Below are positions 1 to 8,567 of a DNA stretch of 64,000 nucleotides, in pieces. The DNA comes from Flavonifractor sp. An82 (GTDB lineage: Bacteria; Bacillota; Clostridia; Oscillospirales; Oscillospiraceae): the NCBI RefSeq assembly GCF_002159265.1, contig NZ_NFHG01000001.1, forward strand, positions 558,001 to 622,000, written 5' to 3'. The notes beneath the pieces are model-generated. The model saw only the letters and a program-made list of their open reading frames with translations. It had not been told where the DNA came from and ran no database searches. The number at the start of each line of letters is the position of its first letter. The stretch's first letter is position 1. The translations under genes and the position numbers were made by a program.

Positions 1-954
1 GTCGGCCTCGGCGGCCAGGTGGAAGGAGTAGCGGAACATCATAGCCACCGACAGGATGGTGGCGATGGGGTTGGCCTTGTCCTGGCCGGCGATGTCGGGG
101 GCGGAGCCGTGGATGGGCTCGTACAGGCCGGGTGCGGTGTCGCCGATGGAGGCGGAGGGCAGCAGGCCGATGGAGCCGGTGACCATGCTTGCCTCGTCGG
201 ACAGGATGTCGCCGAACATATTCTCGGTGACCACCACGTCAAACTGGCCGGGGTCCCGCACCAGCTGCATGGCGCAGTTGTCTACCAGCACGTCCTCGTA
301 CTCCACGTCGGCGTACTCCTCCGCCAGCCGGTGCATGACGCTCCGCCACAGCCGGGAGGTCTCCAGCACGTTGGCCTTGTCCACGGAGGACACCTTCTTC
401 CGGCGCAGCCGGGCCAGCTCGAAGGCGCGGCGGCCGATGCGCTCGATCTCCTTTTCGGAGTAGGCCATCCGGTCGGCGGCTTCCATGCCCCGGTCCTCGG
501 TCTGGTACTTCTCCCGCTGGCCGAAGTAGATGCCGCCGGTGAGCTCACGGACCATCATCAGGTCGATGCCCTTCTCGGCGGTCTCCTTCTTCAGAGGGCA
601 GGCGTCGGCCATGGCGGGCCGCAGAGCGGCGGGGCGCAGGTTGGCGTACAGGCCCAGGTCCTTGCGGATGGCCAGCAGAGCGGTCTCAGGCCGCTGCTCG
701 GCGGGCTTGTCGCTCCCCCACTTGGGGCCGCCCACGGCGCCCAGCAGGACGGCGTCGCAGGCCTTGCACTTCTCGGCGGTGCCGTCGGGGTAGCTCTTCC
801 CCACCGCGTCGGTGGCGCAGCCGCCCAGCAGCACGTCCTCATAGGTGAAGCTGTGACCGAACTTTTTGCCCACGGCCTCCAGCACCTTGACGGCCTCGTT
901 TACCACCTCGGGGCCGATGCCGTCGCCCCGGATCAAAGCGATTTTATAATTCAT
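1..954 (-). CDS. leuB: 3-isopropylmalate dehydrogenase, C-terminus cut by window edge
   Basis: Third step of leucine synthesis: NAD-dependent oxidation and decarboxylation of 3-isopropylmalate in the cytosol. The protein starts [20 protein letters not shown], the classic amino end of isocitrate/isopropylmalate dehydrogenases with the GDGIGPE nucleotide-side motif. Further in are the [10 protein letters not shown] segment, [10 protein letters not shown] and, near the window edge, SMMTGS-like and [13 protein letters not shown] motifs typical of LeuB. The ATG overlaps the leuD stop as ATGA, so the two are translationally coupled. The reading frame is still open at base 1, so about the last 40 residues lie outside the window. 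Family and position after leuC-leuD make the call secure. Confidence 0.96.
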   Translation of the reverse strand, partial: MNYKIALIRGDGIGPEVVNEAVKVLEAVGKKFGHSFTYEDVLLGGCATDAVGKSYPDGTAEKCKACDAVLLGAVGGPKWGSDKPAEQRPETALLAIRKDLGLYANLRPAALRPAMADACPLKKETAEKGIDLMMVRELTGGIYFGQREKYQTEDRGMEAADRMAYSEKEIERIGRRAFELARLRRKKVSSVDKANVLETSRLWRSVMHRLAEEYADVEYEDVLVDNCAMQLVRDPGQFDVVVTENMFGDILSDEASMVTGSIGLLPSASIGDTAPGLYEPIHGSAPDIAGQDKANPIATILSVAMMFRYSFHLAAEAD

Positions 955-1436
955 TTGGCCACACCTCGCGCTTTCAGGGAGTTGAGCAGGCCGCCGGCCT
1001 GGATGATGTTGTCCACGAAGGCCGGGAAGGGGGCGGCCTGCCAGGTCTTGCCCTGGGTCTCGTCGGTAATGGTGCCGGCGGCGAAGTCCACGCTCACCGT
1101 GTCCCCCGCCTGGATGGCGGCGGCAGCCTCGGCGCTCTCCATGATGGGCAGGCCGATGTTGATGGCGTTGCGGTAGAAGATGCGGGCGAAGGAGGGGGCG
1201 ATGACGCACTTCACGCCGCAGGCCTTGATGGACAGGGGCGCATGCTCCCGGGAGGAGCCGCAGCCGAAGTTGGCACCGGCCACGATGATGTCTCCCTCCT
1301 CCACGGTGGAGGCGAAGTTGGCGTCAATGTCCTCCATGCAGTGGGAGGCCAGGGATTTCTCGTCGGGGGCGTTGAGGTACCGGGCGGGAATGATCACGTC
1401 GGTATCCACGTTGTCGCCGTACTTATATACTTTCAT
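951..1436 (-). CDS. leuD: 3-isopropylmalate dehydratase small subunit
   Basis: Small swivelling subunit of the isopropylmalate isomerase, which pairs with LeuC to convert 2- to 3-isopropylmalate. The 161 residues match the short archaeal/clostridial LeuD form. It begins with the [20 protein letters not shown] block and carries [14 protein letters not shown], the conserved substrate-binding loop. A strong ribosome site (AAGGAGG) lies 9 bases before the ATG and overlaps the end of leuC. The stop overlaps the leuB start by 4 bases. It is the middle gene of the leuC-leuD-leuB operon. Confidence 0.97.
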   Translation of the reverse strand: MKVYKYGDNVDTDVIIPARYLNAPDEKSLASHCMEDIDANFASTVEEGDIIVAGANFGCGSSREHAPLSIKACGVKCVIAPSFARIFYRNAINIGLPIMESAEAAAAIQAGDTVSVDFAAGTITDETQGKTWQAAPFPAFVDNIIQAGGLLNSLKARGVAK

Positions 1437-1450
1437 GCCTGAAAACCTCC

Positions 1451-2710
1451 TTACAGCTTCCGGGGATCGGCCACGCAGCCTGCCACCGCGGAGGCGGCGG
1501 CCACGGCGGGGTTGGCCAGAATGATCTCGGAGGACACGGGGCCCATGCGGCCCACGAAGTTGCGGTTGGTGGTGGAGATGGCCCGCTCGTTGTCGGAGAG
1601 CACGCCCATGTGGCCGCCCAGGCAGGGGCCGCAGGTGGGGGTGGACACGGCGCAGCCGGCCTCGATGAAGATCTGGATCAGGCCCTCGGCCATGGCGTCC
1701 AGGGTGATCTGCTGGGTGGCGGGGATGACGATGCAGCGCACGCCCTCGGCCACCTTGCGGCCCTTGAGCACCGCCGCGGCCTGCCGCAGGTCGTCCAGAC
1801 GGCCGTTGGTGCAGGAGCCGATGACCACCTGGTCGATGTGGGTGCCCTCTACCTGGCCGATGGTGCGGGTGTTGGAGGGCAGATGGGGCAGGGCCACCGT
1901 GGGCTGGAGGGTATTGAGGTCAATGACGATCTCCTGGTCGTACACCGCGTCGGGATCGGCCTCCGCGGCCTCCCAATCCCGGGTCACCCGGCCCTGAAGA
2001 TAGGCACGGGTCTTGTCGTCCACCGGGAAGATGCCGTTCTTGGCGCCCGCCTCGATGGCCATGTTGGCGATGGTGAAGCGGTCGTCCATGGACAGCTCCC
2101 CTACCCCTTCCCCGGCAAACTCCAGGGACTTGTACAGAGCGCCGTCCACGCCGATCTGGCCGATCAGGTGGAGGATCACGTCCTTGCCGGACACATAGGG
2201 CTGGAGCTTGCCGGTCAGGGTGACCTTGATGGCGGCGGGCACCTTGAACCAGGCAAGGCCGGTGGCCATGCCGGCGGCCATGTCGGTGGAGCCCACGCCG
2301 GTGGAGAACATGCCCACGGCGCCGTAAGTACAGGTGTGGGAGTCGGCGCCGATCATGCACTCGCCGGGGGCGGTGAGGCCCTTTTCCGGCAGCAGGGCGT
2401 GCTCCACGCCCATGCAGCCCACGTCGTAGAAGTGGGTGATGTTGTATTCCTTGGCAAACTCCCGGGCCTGGGCGCACAGCTGGGCGGACTTGATGTCCTT
2501 GCAGGGGGTGGAGTGGTCCAGTACCAGGGCGATCTTGTCTTTATCAAATACCTGGGTCAGTCCCGCCTTGCGGAACTCGGTGATGGCGACGGGCGCGGTG
2601 ATGTCGTTGCCCAGCACCAGGTCCAGCTTGGCCTCCACCAGCTGGCCGGGTACCACCTGGTCCAGTCCGGCGTGGCGGGCCAGGATCTTTTGGGTCATGG
2701 TCATTCCCAT
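1451..2710 (-). CDS. leuC: 3-isopropylmalate dehydratase large subunit
   Basis: Large [4Fe-4S] subunit of isopropylmalate isomerase (aconitase family), acting with LeuD. The protein is 419 residues, the size of the HACN-type LeuC. Cluster-ligand motifs are visible as GSCTNGR and, later, [10 protein letters not shown]; the [10 protein letters not shown] segment is also characteristic. A start further upstream is possible, but the ATG at 2710 (MGMTMTQKI) has AAGGAGG nine bases ahead, whereas nothing upstream has a ribosome site. It is the first gene of the leuC-leuD-leuB operon and is divergent from a Crp/Fnr-type regulator gene. leuA is not in the window. Confidence 0.97.
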   Translation of the reverse strand: MGMTMTQKILARHAGLDQVVPGQLVEAKLDLVLGNDITAPVAITEFRKAGLTQVFDKDKIALVLDHSTPCKDIKSAQLCAQAREFAKEYNITHFYDVGCMGVEHALLPEKGLTAPGECMIGADSHTCTYGAVGMFSTGVGSTDMAAGMATGLAWFKVPAAIKVTLTGKLQPYVSGKDVILHLIGQIGVDGALYKSLEFAGEGVGELSMDDRFTIANMAIEAGAKNGIFPVDDKTRAYLQGRVTRDWEAAEADPDAVYDQEIVIDLNTLQPTVALPHLPSNTRTIGQVEGTHIDQVVIGSCTNGRLDDLRQAAAVLKGRKVAEGVRCIVIPATQQITLDAMAEGLIQIFIEAGCAVSTPTCGPCLGGHMGVLSDNERAISTTNRNFVGRMGPVSSEIILANPAVAAASAVAGCVADPRKL

Positions 2711-2736
2711 ACGAGGGCGCCTCCTTATTTCTTGTT

Positions 2737-2750
2737 GGTATGAGGATACC
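2737..2750. promoter_or_regulatory. candidate operator, 5-4-5 inverted repeat at leuC promoter
   Basis: GGTAT-GAGG-ATACC is a perfect 5-bp inverted repeat with a 4-base centre. This is the geometry used by Crp/Fnr-family dimers, although the arm sequence is not the FNR consensus. It overlaps three bases of the proposed leuC -10 box and extends downstream of it, a repressor-like position. The neighbouring gene encodes a Crp/Fnr-family protein, so it is the obvious candidate ligand, but that is inference. Confidence 0.4.
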
Positions 2751-2776
2751 ATACCCCCTTGCCACAAGAATGTAAA
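2748..2776 (-). promoter_or_regulatory. promoter for leuCDB
   Basis: On the minus strand TTTACA (2776-2771) and TATGGT (2753-2748) are separated by 17 bases and lie about 40 bases before the leuC start. The -10 is a moderate match. The -35 sits inside the spacer of the opposing promoter for the regulator gene, so the two promoters probably exclude each other. Confidence 0.5.
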
Positions 2777-2788
2777 CCATGCTACAAT
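2759..2788 (+). promoter_or_regulatory. sigma-A promoter for the Crp/Fnr gene
   Basis: TTGCCA (2759-2764), an 18-base spacer, then TACAAT (2783-2788), about 60 bases upstream of the start codon at 2850. Both boxes match the sigma-A consensus well. Confidence 0.6.
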
Positions 2789-2849
2789 CTAAACACAGGG
2801 ACGGAACTCCCCCGCCCCACAGCCAACCGTTTGAAAGGAGGCAGCCGCC

Positions 2850-3464
2850 ATGCTGCGCAACATCTGGACCCCTCTGGCCGACGGCCAGCCCGTCCTGTGC
2901 AAGGAGCCCGGGGAGCTGATCTATCTCCAGGACACCCGGGCGGATTGCTTTTATTACATTGTATCGGGCACCGCCAAGTGCTTCATCTCCTCCCCCGAGG
3001 GGGAAGAGCGCATCCTCACCCTCCCCCACGCCGGCGAGCTGATGGGCGAGGCGGCCTTCTTCGACGGCCAGCCCCGGGTGTCCTCCGCCATGGCGGTGAC
3101 CCGCTGCCATCTGGTGGCGGTGGACCGGCAACACCTGACCCAGGTCTTTGCCGCCCATCCCGATCTGGCCATTGCCATGCTGGAGGACCTGGCCCGCCGG
3201 GTGCGAATGCTCTCCGGCCATGTGGATGGGGACTTCCTCCAGGCGGACAAGCGCATCGCCCGCCACCTGCTGTCCATCCTGCCCTGGCCGGAGGACACGG
3301 TGCGCTGCACCCATGAGGAGATCGGCGCCTCGGTGGGGGTGAGCCGGGTGACGGTGAGCCGGGTGCTGGGTGAGTTCGACAAAAAGGGCTGGATCAAGAC
3401 CGGCTACAAGAGCCTGCACCTGACCAACCGGCAGGGCCTGGAGGAATTTTTGACCAACGGCTGA
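2850..3464 (+). CDS. Crp/Fnr family transcriptional regulator
   Basis: A 204-residue protein with an amino-terminal cyclic-nucleotide-binding-type beta roll (about residues 20-115) and a carboxy-terminal winged helix (about 145-195). The recognition-helix region reads EIGASVGVSRVTVSRVLGEF. The beta roll keeps the GELMGEAAFFDGQPR phosphate-cassette-like segment. There is no amino-terminal cysteine cluster of the kind that binds [4Fe-4S] in true FNR, so the ligand is unknown. A GAAAGGAGG ribosome site precedes the ATG. Divergent placement against leuC, with overlapping promoters and a dyad in the shared region, suggests it regulates itself and perhaps the leu operon; this is inference. Confidence 0.9.
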   Translation: MLRNIWTPLADGQPVLCKEPGELIYLQDTRADCFYYIVSGTAKCFISSPEGEERILTLPHAGELMGEAAFFDGQPRVSSAMAVTRCHLVAVDRQHLTQVFAAHPDLAIAMLEDLARRVRMLSGHVDGDFLQADKRIARHLLSILPWPEDTVRCTHEEIGASVGVSRVTVSRVLGEFDKKGWIKTGYKSLHLTNRQGLEEFLTNG

Positions 3465-3525
3465 GGGCTTGAATCTGTGCATATTGACTATTTAAAACCA
3501 CAATCACAAAAGTTGTTTTGATATC

Positions 3526-3554
3526 TTGACGAAGCTCTTGTCCTAGGTTAAGAT
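3526..3554 (+). promoter_or_regulatory. promoter for the M14-SLH peptidase gene
   Basis: TTGACG (3526-3531), a 17-base spacer and TAAGAT (3549-3554) form a strong sigma-A-like promoter. It leaves a leader of about 150 bases before the peptidase start at 3708. No clear terminator for the preceding regulator gene was found between 3465 and 3525. Confidence 0.7.
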
Positions 3555-3610
3555 ACGTTTAAGGAAACTTGGTTCCGCTCCTGAGTTTAAGGAAAGAGGA
3601 GGAGGCGCCC

Positions 3611-3622
3611 ATGCAGCAGTAA
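3611..3622 (+). other. three-codon leader ORF and competing hairpins in peptidase leader
   Basis: Within the leader, an AGGAGGAGG ribosome site is followed five bases later by ATG CAG CAG TAA, a minimal Met-Gln-Gln reading frame. Just downstream, two stems share bases 3651-3653: GCGGGC (3635-3640) with GCCCGC (3648-3653), and CGCAAGG (3651-3657) with CCTTGCG (3661-3667). They cannot form together, so they could act as a switch, but no T-run follows and function is speculative. Confidence 0.3.
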
Positions 3623-3707
3623 GCATCTCACGCAGCGGGCATTCTTGGCCCGCAAGGACCCCTTGCGCAATCCCCATTTGTACAAGGAAAATAAGGAGGC
3701 ATCGATC

Positions 3708-6700
3708 ATGACCACAAGGACCCGTTCCCGTGCCCGTGTTCTTTCCCTGCTTTTGGCCCTGAGCATGCTGCTCTCTATGAGCGTTCTTTCTTCCGCCGCG
3801 GAGCCGGCCACCCTGACCCTCTCCGACCAGACCCTGGCCCTGGTGGACCGTGACCAGGCCTTTGCCGCCACCCTGACGGTGGATTCCTCCCAGCTGGGGG
3901 GCGCCGATCCCGCCCAGTGGGCCAAGGACCTGAAATGGTACCTGACCCGGGACAAGGCCTTCCAGGATACCGACATCTACCCCTACTACTATACCGGCGA
4001 CCGTCTGGACCTGTGGCAGGTCTGGAACGGCGGCGAGGGAGGCAAGGCCCTGTTTACCCTGGGTGAGGTCACCGCCCGCCAGGAGGGCGGCAAGGTCATC
4101 GTCACCCTGCCCTTCACCGCTGATTCCTTCATCGGCATCAACGGCGCCTCCACCAGCGGGCGCAACGTGTGGCCCAGCTTCATTGGCGACTACACCTTCT
4201 CCGTCCGCAGCGGGGACACCACCCTGGCCTCCGCCGTCATGACGGTGAACGCCTACGACACCTATACCCGCTATGACGACATCGACGAGGAGATCCGGGA
4301 CATCATGGCCGACGCCCTGCCCGGCCGCTACCTCAACGTCACCACCTTCGGCCAGAGCGAGGGCGGCCGTGACCAGTATTATGTCACTCTGTCCGACAGC
4401 AAGGCCTCGGTGGACGCTTTTCAGCAGATGAACGCCATCGCGGAGACCGACCCGGCCTCCCTGATGCTCAAGCTGGACAACGGCACTCTGGGTGCCTATC
4501 GGGTCCCCTTCTTCCTGAATAACGTCCACCCCGACGAGGACCCCGGCGTGGACGCCCAGCTCAATCTGCTGCGGGCCCTGGCCACCCAGGAGACCATCAG
4601 CTACAACACCCTCACCGGGTTCCTGGATTCTGACGTGGACATCTCCTCCATGTTTGCCAAGGACGTGGTGGATCTGGGCATCTCCGGCCTGGGCTCCCAG
4701 AAGTTCACCGCCGACGCCGACGGCAAGATCCGCAACAACACCGGTGTCAACGATGCCAGCGAGCTGTACACCATCAGCGAGGACATCACGCTGAAGGTGG
4801 ACGACATTCTGGACGACATCATCTTTGTCATCTGCCCCAACGAGAACCCCGACGGGCGCACCTACAACGCCCGGCGCAACGACAACGGCTTCGACCTGAA
4901 CCGTGACGCCTCCAACCAGACCCAGAACGAGACCACCAACCTGGTGCAGGTCATCAACGACTGGAACCCCGTGGTCTTCGCCGAGCTCCACGGCTACATG
5001 GACGAGTTCCTGGTGGAGCCCTGTACCCCTCCCCATGAGCCCAACCTGGAGTACGATCTGCTGGTGAAGAACTTCGCTCTGGGCGCCGAGGCCTTCGGCA
5101 CCGCCGCTCTGGGCACCATGTCCGCCACCCGTGAGGACCACCCGGACACCCTGTTCTGGTCCTACTACACCCCCCTGCGTGACGACTATGATCCCTCCAC
5201 CATGCACTGGTCCGCCTGGGACGATCTGTGCACCAACTACGGCCCCAGCTACGCCATGCTCAACTGCGGCGCTCTGGGCTACACCATTGAGACCCCCTAC
5301 AACAACCAGGCTTCCACCGACCTGTTCGAGTACGGTATCTACGGCCTGATCGACTACGTCATGGACAACAAGGACGACATCTACCGCAACCAGCTGGAGT
5401 TCTTCCGCCGGGGCGTGGAGAACGAGGACCATCGGGACAAGATGGAGAAGTGGTATGTGGACGTGAACAACAACAAGCTGGATGAGGACACCTGGCGGGT
5501 GCCCTACGCCCAGAACAACAACTACTTCCCCGAGTACTATGTCATCCCCGTGGATTCCGCCTCCCAGCGGGATGTGGCCGACGCCTACGAGATGGGCGAG
5601 TTCCTGCTGCGCAACGGCGTGCGGCTGTCCAAGCTGACGGCTGACGTCTATGTGGACGGAGTCACCTACAAGGCCGGCTCCCTGGTGGTGGATATGGCCC
5701 AGGCCAAGCGCAACTATGCCAACGCCGTGCTGTGGCAGGGCGCCGACGCCTCCAACTCCGGCTTCCCCGAGCTCTACTCCGAGTCGGTGTCCAACTTCCC
5801 CGCTATGCGCGGCTTTGACTGCACCGCCATTGCCAAGCCCGGCGCCTTTGACGGCAAGCTGACCGCTGTCACCACCGTGTCCGGCGCCTCCCAGCTCACC
5901 GGCACCTCCGGTGACATCGTCATCCTGTCCAACAGCGGCAACGAGGCCGTCCGTGCGGTCAACGCCCTGCTGGACAGCGGCAAGACCGTGGGCATGATCA
6001 CTGACGGCGACAACAAGGGCGACTTCGTTCTGTCCTACGCCGACTATACCTCCGTGGCGGGCAAGTACATCCTCTCCGCCGCCCGGGTGAGCCAGATGCC
6101 TCAGGCCAGCGCCATCGAGAAGCCCACCGTCTTCCTGGCCGGCCGCTACGCTCCCTTCTCCGGCAACGCCGTCACCGAGGGCTACTTCTCCAAGTGGTTC
6201 AGCAAGGGCTACGGCTTCATCAACTACCGCAACGTCTACAGCAACGGCACCTCCAACTATGATGTGATGGCCTTTGCCGACCAGCTGGGCTTCACCATCA
6301 CCGACGATCCCGCCAAGGCCGACGTGATCGTGGGCAACGTGGCCCTCAACCAGGGCGAGGCCGGCGCCGCCGCCGTGGCCGCCGTCAAGGGCGGCACGCC
6401 CTACATCGCCACCGGCTCCAGCCCCCTGAAGTACATCTCTGAGAACCTGGTGACCGATCTCAAGTATAACACCCTGGGTATGGAGGCACTCCACACCGTC
6501 ACCTATCCCACCGACAGCCTGACCACCGCCAGCTATGTGGCCGATCAGGACTATGTGACGTACACCTATAACTGCGGCGTGCTCACCCAGGTGCCCGACG
6601 GCGCTCAGGTGCTCATCCAGGCCGCAGCAAAGGACAGCTTCATCGCCGGCTGCTGCCTCAATGAGGACGGCACCCCCATCGACAACTTTGTGGAGGCCAT

Positions 6701-7409
6701 TTCTCTGGAGCGCAACGGCATGGATCTGACCATCTTTGCCAACTCCGTGAACAACCGTGCCCATCAGCAGGACGACTACCGCTATGTGACCAACACCATT
6801 TATGCCAAGATGCTCTCTGACCAGCCCCTCACCGCCGAGGACCTGGGCAGCCAGAGCCAGCAGCCCCAGACCAGCTTCACCGACGTGCCCGCCGACCACT
6901 GGGCGGCGGAGGGCGTGGCCTTTGTCAGCGGCAAGGGTCTCATGTCCGGCACCGGCAGCTCCACCTTCTCCCCCACCATGCCCCTCTCCCGGGGTATGCT
7001 GGTCACCATCCTCTTCCGCCTCAGCGGTGAGGACGTGCCCACCGGCGCTTCCTTTACCGACGTGCCCGCCGGTCAGTGGTTCTCCGACGGGGTGGCCTGG
7101 GCCTCCGCCAACGGCATCGTGGGCGGCTACGGCGACGGCCGCTTCGGTCCCAACGACAGCATCACCCGTGAGCAGTTTGCCACCATTCTGTATCGCTACG
7201 CCCAGTATGCCAAGCTGGACACCTCCGCCTCCGGCAATCTCGCCGGCTTCGCCGACGGTGCCTCCGTCTCCGCCTGGGCGGCGGATGGCCTGAGCTGGGC
7301 GGTGGGTGAGCAGCTCATCACCGGCAAGACGGGCAACCTGCTGGATCCCACCGGCCAGGCCAGCCGTGCCGAGGCCGCTGTCATCCTCCAGCGCTTCCTG
7401 GACACCTGA
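3708..7409 (+). CDS. secreted M14-family zinc carboxypeptidase with three SLH domains
   Basis: A 1233-residue cell-surface peptidase. The start at 3708 has AAGGAGG seven bases ahead and opens directly onto a signal peptide (RSRARVLSLLLALSMLLSMS, then AA cleavage region). The M14 zinc site is complete: His274 and Glu277 in HPDE, the DLNRD arginine motif at 396-400, zinc ligand His428 in ELHGY, and the catalytic glutamate at 528 in IETPYN. The protease region therefore spans roughly residues 190-560, followed by a long region of unknown fold. Three S-layer homology domains lie at about 1054-1110, 1113-1172 and 1178-1233 (FTDVPADHW, FTDVPAGQW and a weaker third), which anchor the protein to the secondary cell-wall polymer. 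Likely role: trimming extracellular peptides for nutrition. Monocistronic, with its own promoter and terminator. Confidence 0.9.
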   Translation: MTTRTRSRARVLSLLLALSMLLSMSVLSSAAEPATLTLSDQTLALVDRDQAFAATLTVDSSQLGGADPAQWAKDLKWYLTRDKAFQDTDIYPYYYTGDRLDLWQVWNGGEGGKALFTLGEVTARQEGGKVIVTLPFTADSFIGINGASTSGRNVWPSFIGDYTFSVRSGDTTLASAVMTVNAYDTYTRYDDIDEEIRDIMADALPGRYLNVTTFGQSEGGRDQYYVTLSDSKASVDAFQQMNAIAETDPASLMLKLDNGTLGAYRVPFFLNNVHPDEDPGVDAQLNLLRALATQETISYNTLTGFLDSDVDISSMFAKDVVDLGISGLGSQKFTADADGKIRNNTGVNDASELYTISEDITLKVDDILDDIIFVICPNENPDGRTYNARRNDNGFDLNRDASNQTQNETTNLVQVINDWNPVVFAELHGYMDEFLVEPCTPPHEPNLEYDLLVKNFALGAEAFGTAALGTMSATREDHPDTLFWSYYTPLRDDYDPSTMHWSAWDDLCTNYGPSYAMLNCGALGYTIETPYNNQASTDLFEYGIYGLIDYVMDNKDDIYRNQLEFFRRGVENEDHRDKMEKWYVDVNNNKLDEDTWRVPYAQNNNYFPEYYVIPVDSASQRDVADAYEMGEFLLRNGVRLSKLTADVYVDGVTYKAGSLVVDMAQAKRNYANAVLWQGADASNSGFPELYSESVSNFPAMRGFDCTAIAKPGAFDGKLTAVTTVSGASQLTGTSGDIVILSNSGNEAVRAVNALLDSGKTVGMITDGDNKGDFVLSYADYTSVAGKYILSAARVSQMPQASAIEKPTVFLAGRYAPFSGNAVTEGYFSKWFSKGYGFINYRNVYSNGTSNYDVMAFADQLGFTITDDPAKADVIVGNVALNQGEAGAAAVAAVKGGTPYIATGSSPLKYISENLVTDLKYNTLGMEALHTVTYPTDSLTTASYVADQDYVTYTYNCGVLTQVPDGAQVLIQAAAKDSFIAGCCLNEDGTPIDNFVEAISLERNGMDLTIFANSVNNRAHQQDDYRYVTNTIYAKMLSDQPLTAEDLGSQSQQPQTSFTDVPADHWAAEGVAFVSGKGLMSGTGSSTFSPTMPLSRGMLVTILFRLSGEDVPTGASFTDVPAGQWFSDGVAWASANGIVGGYGDGRFGPNDSITREQFATILYRYAQYAKLDTSASGNLAGFADGASVSAWAADGLSWAVGEQLITGKTGNLLDPTGQASRAEAAVILQRFLDT

Positions 7410-7418
7410 TTGAGAGTG

Positions 7419-7601
7419 TCGAAAAAGTGGCGCGGCCACTTTTTCGAGTGGGATGCAGTCTGCCGCATGCAGATTTTGTCCGCCAAAGGCGAACAAAACC
7501 CACACTTGCAGCCTGAGACGTGTTTTCAGCCACGCACATGTCGCGGCTGAAAACGGATTTGACTTTATTCGCGCCTGCGGGCGCGAACTCTGCGAGGCTT
7601 T
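7419..7601 (+). repeat. dispersed structured repeat, copy A
   Basis: A 183-bp intergenic element just after the peptidase stop, repeated at 61961-62143 in the same orientation with about 20 differences by hand alignment. It holds four hairpins. H1 at 7419-7447 has a perfect 13-bp stem (TCGAAAAAGTGGC, loop GCG). H2 is TTTTGTCCGCC / GGCGAACAAAA with an AAA loop and one mismatch. H3 is GTTTTCAGCC / GGCTGAAAAC around a 13-base loop. H4 is TTCGCGCC / GGCGCGAA with a TGCG loop. Two stem pairs that are C-G here are T-A in copy B, so structure seems to be conserved. H1 may also serve as a terminator for the peptidase gene. The whole gap 7410-7772 holds only this repeat, a terminator and the promoter for the next operon. 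Confidence 0.85.
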
Positions 7602-7613
7602 TTTAACAAGCTG

Positions 7614-7642
7614 AAAATGGCCGCCCATTGGGCGGCCATTTT
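7614..7642 (+). terminator. intrinsic terminator after peptidase gene and repeat
   Basis: AAAATGGCCGCCC, loop ATT, then GGGCGGCCATTTT: a perfect 13-bp stem ending in T's. Its symmetry means it could stop transcription in both directions. Confidence 0.8.
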
Positions 7643-7696
7643 CCATGGAAATCCTCTCTCAGATTTTCTTTTTCCTACAAAATTCTTTCTTTGGAC

Positions 7697-7725
7697 TGTA
7701 CATCCTGCATTTCAGCCAGTATAAT
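7697..7725 (+). promoter_or_regulatory. promoter for the molybdenum hydroxylase operon
   Basis: TGTACA (7697-7702), 17 bases, then a perfect TATAAT (7720-7725). Transcription would begin around 7733, which argues against translation starting at the ATG at 7737 and for the downstream TTG at 7773. Confidence 0.6.
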
Positions 7726-7772
7726 GAGTTCTGCAAATGAGAGAAAACCCGATTTATGGGGAGGAATTGGAT

Positions 7773-8567
7773 TTGTTCACCATCAAAAGCTACGTGTTTC
7801 CCGAGACTTTGGAGGAAGCTGACGAGCTGCTCCAGCGGGACGCCCGGAACAGCGCCATTCTGGGCGGCTGCTGCTGGCTGAAACTGGGCCGCCGCATCAG
7901 CCGCGCCATCGACCTGTCCCGGCTGGGCCTGGACCAGATCGAGGTCAAGGACGGCTTTTTGGAGCTGGGGGCCTCGGTCACCCTCCATCAGCTGGAGACC
8001 CACCCCGCCGTCACGTCCCGCTTTGACGGCATTCTGGGAGAATGCGTGTCCCACATCGTGGGGGTGCCCTTCCGTAACTGCGCCACCGTGGGGGGCTCTG
8101 TCTTTTCCCGGTTCGGCTTCTCCGACCTGACCTGCGCCCTGCTGGCCCTGGACGCCTCCGTGGTGCTCTACCGGGGCGGTGAGCAGCCCCTGGCGGAGTT
8201 CATGGCCTCCCCCATCGCCTTTGACGACATTCTGCTGAAGGTGCGGGTGCGGGACGACGGCCGCCGGGCCGCCTACCAGAGCGTCCGCCGCTCCACCACC
8301 GACTTCCCCACCCTGGCGGCGGCGGTGAGCTGCCTGGGCGGCCAGTGGACCGTGTCGGTGGGAGCCCGTCCCGCCCGGGCGGTGCGCTGTGAGACCGCCG
8401 CCGCCTGCCTCAACGAGGGCAAGGGGGCCGCTGCCGCCGGACAGGCGGCCGCCGACGAGCTGACCTACGGCACCGACCTGCGGGCCGGGGCGGACTACCG
8501 GAAGAAGCTGGCTGCCGTGCTGGTGCGCCGGGCGGCAGAGCAGTGCATGGAGGAGAACAAGGGATGA
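7773..8567 (+). CDS. FAD-binding subunit of a xanthine dehydrogenase-family enzyme (XdhB-like)
   Basis: The FAD subunit of a three-part molybdenum hydroxylase; it passes electrons from the Fe-S subunit to the final acceptor. The 264-residue protein has the CO-dehydrogenase-flavoprotein fold, with the flavin loops AILGGCCWLKLG and GVPFRNCATVGGSV. I chose TTG at 7773 because GGGGAGG lies eight bases ahead and the product then begins MFTIKSYVFPETLEEA, as family members do. The in-frame ATG at 7737 has no ribosome site and nearly coincides with the predicted transcript start. The stop overlaps the next gene as ATGA. First gene of a three-gene operon. Confidence 0.85.
   Translation: MFTIKSYVFPETLEEADELLQRDARNSAILGGCCWLKLGRRISRAIDLSRLGLDQIEVKDGFLELGASVTLHQLETHPAVTSRFDGILGECVSHIVGVPFRNCATVGGSVFSRFGFSDLTCALLALDASVVLYRGGEQPLAEFMASPIAFDDILLKVRVRDDGRRAAYQSVRRSTTDFPTLAAAVSCLGGQWTVSVGARPARAVRCETAAACLNEGKGAAAAGQAAADELTYGTDLRAGADYRKKLAAVLVRRAAEQCMEENKG

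Noticed and set aside
2711-2849. T-box or leucine leader before leuC
   Set aside because: The gap is only 139 bases, shared with a divergent gene, with no specifier-loop or leucine-codon leader peptide.
2850-3464. Calling the regulator an FNR-type oxygen sensor
   Set aside because: No cysteine cluster at the amino end and the nearby dyad is not the FNR sequence.
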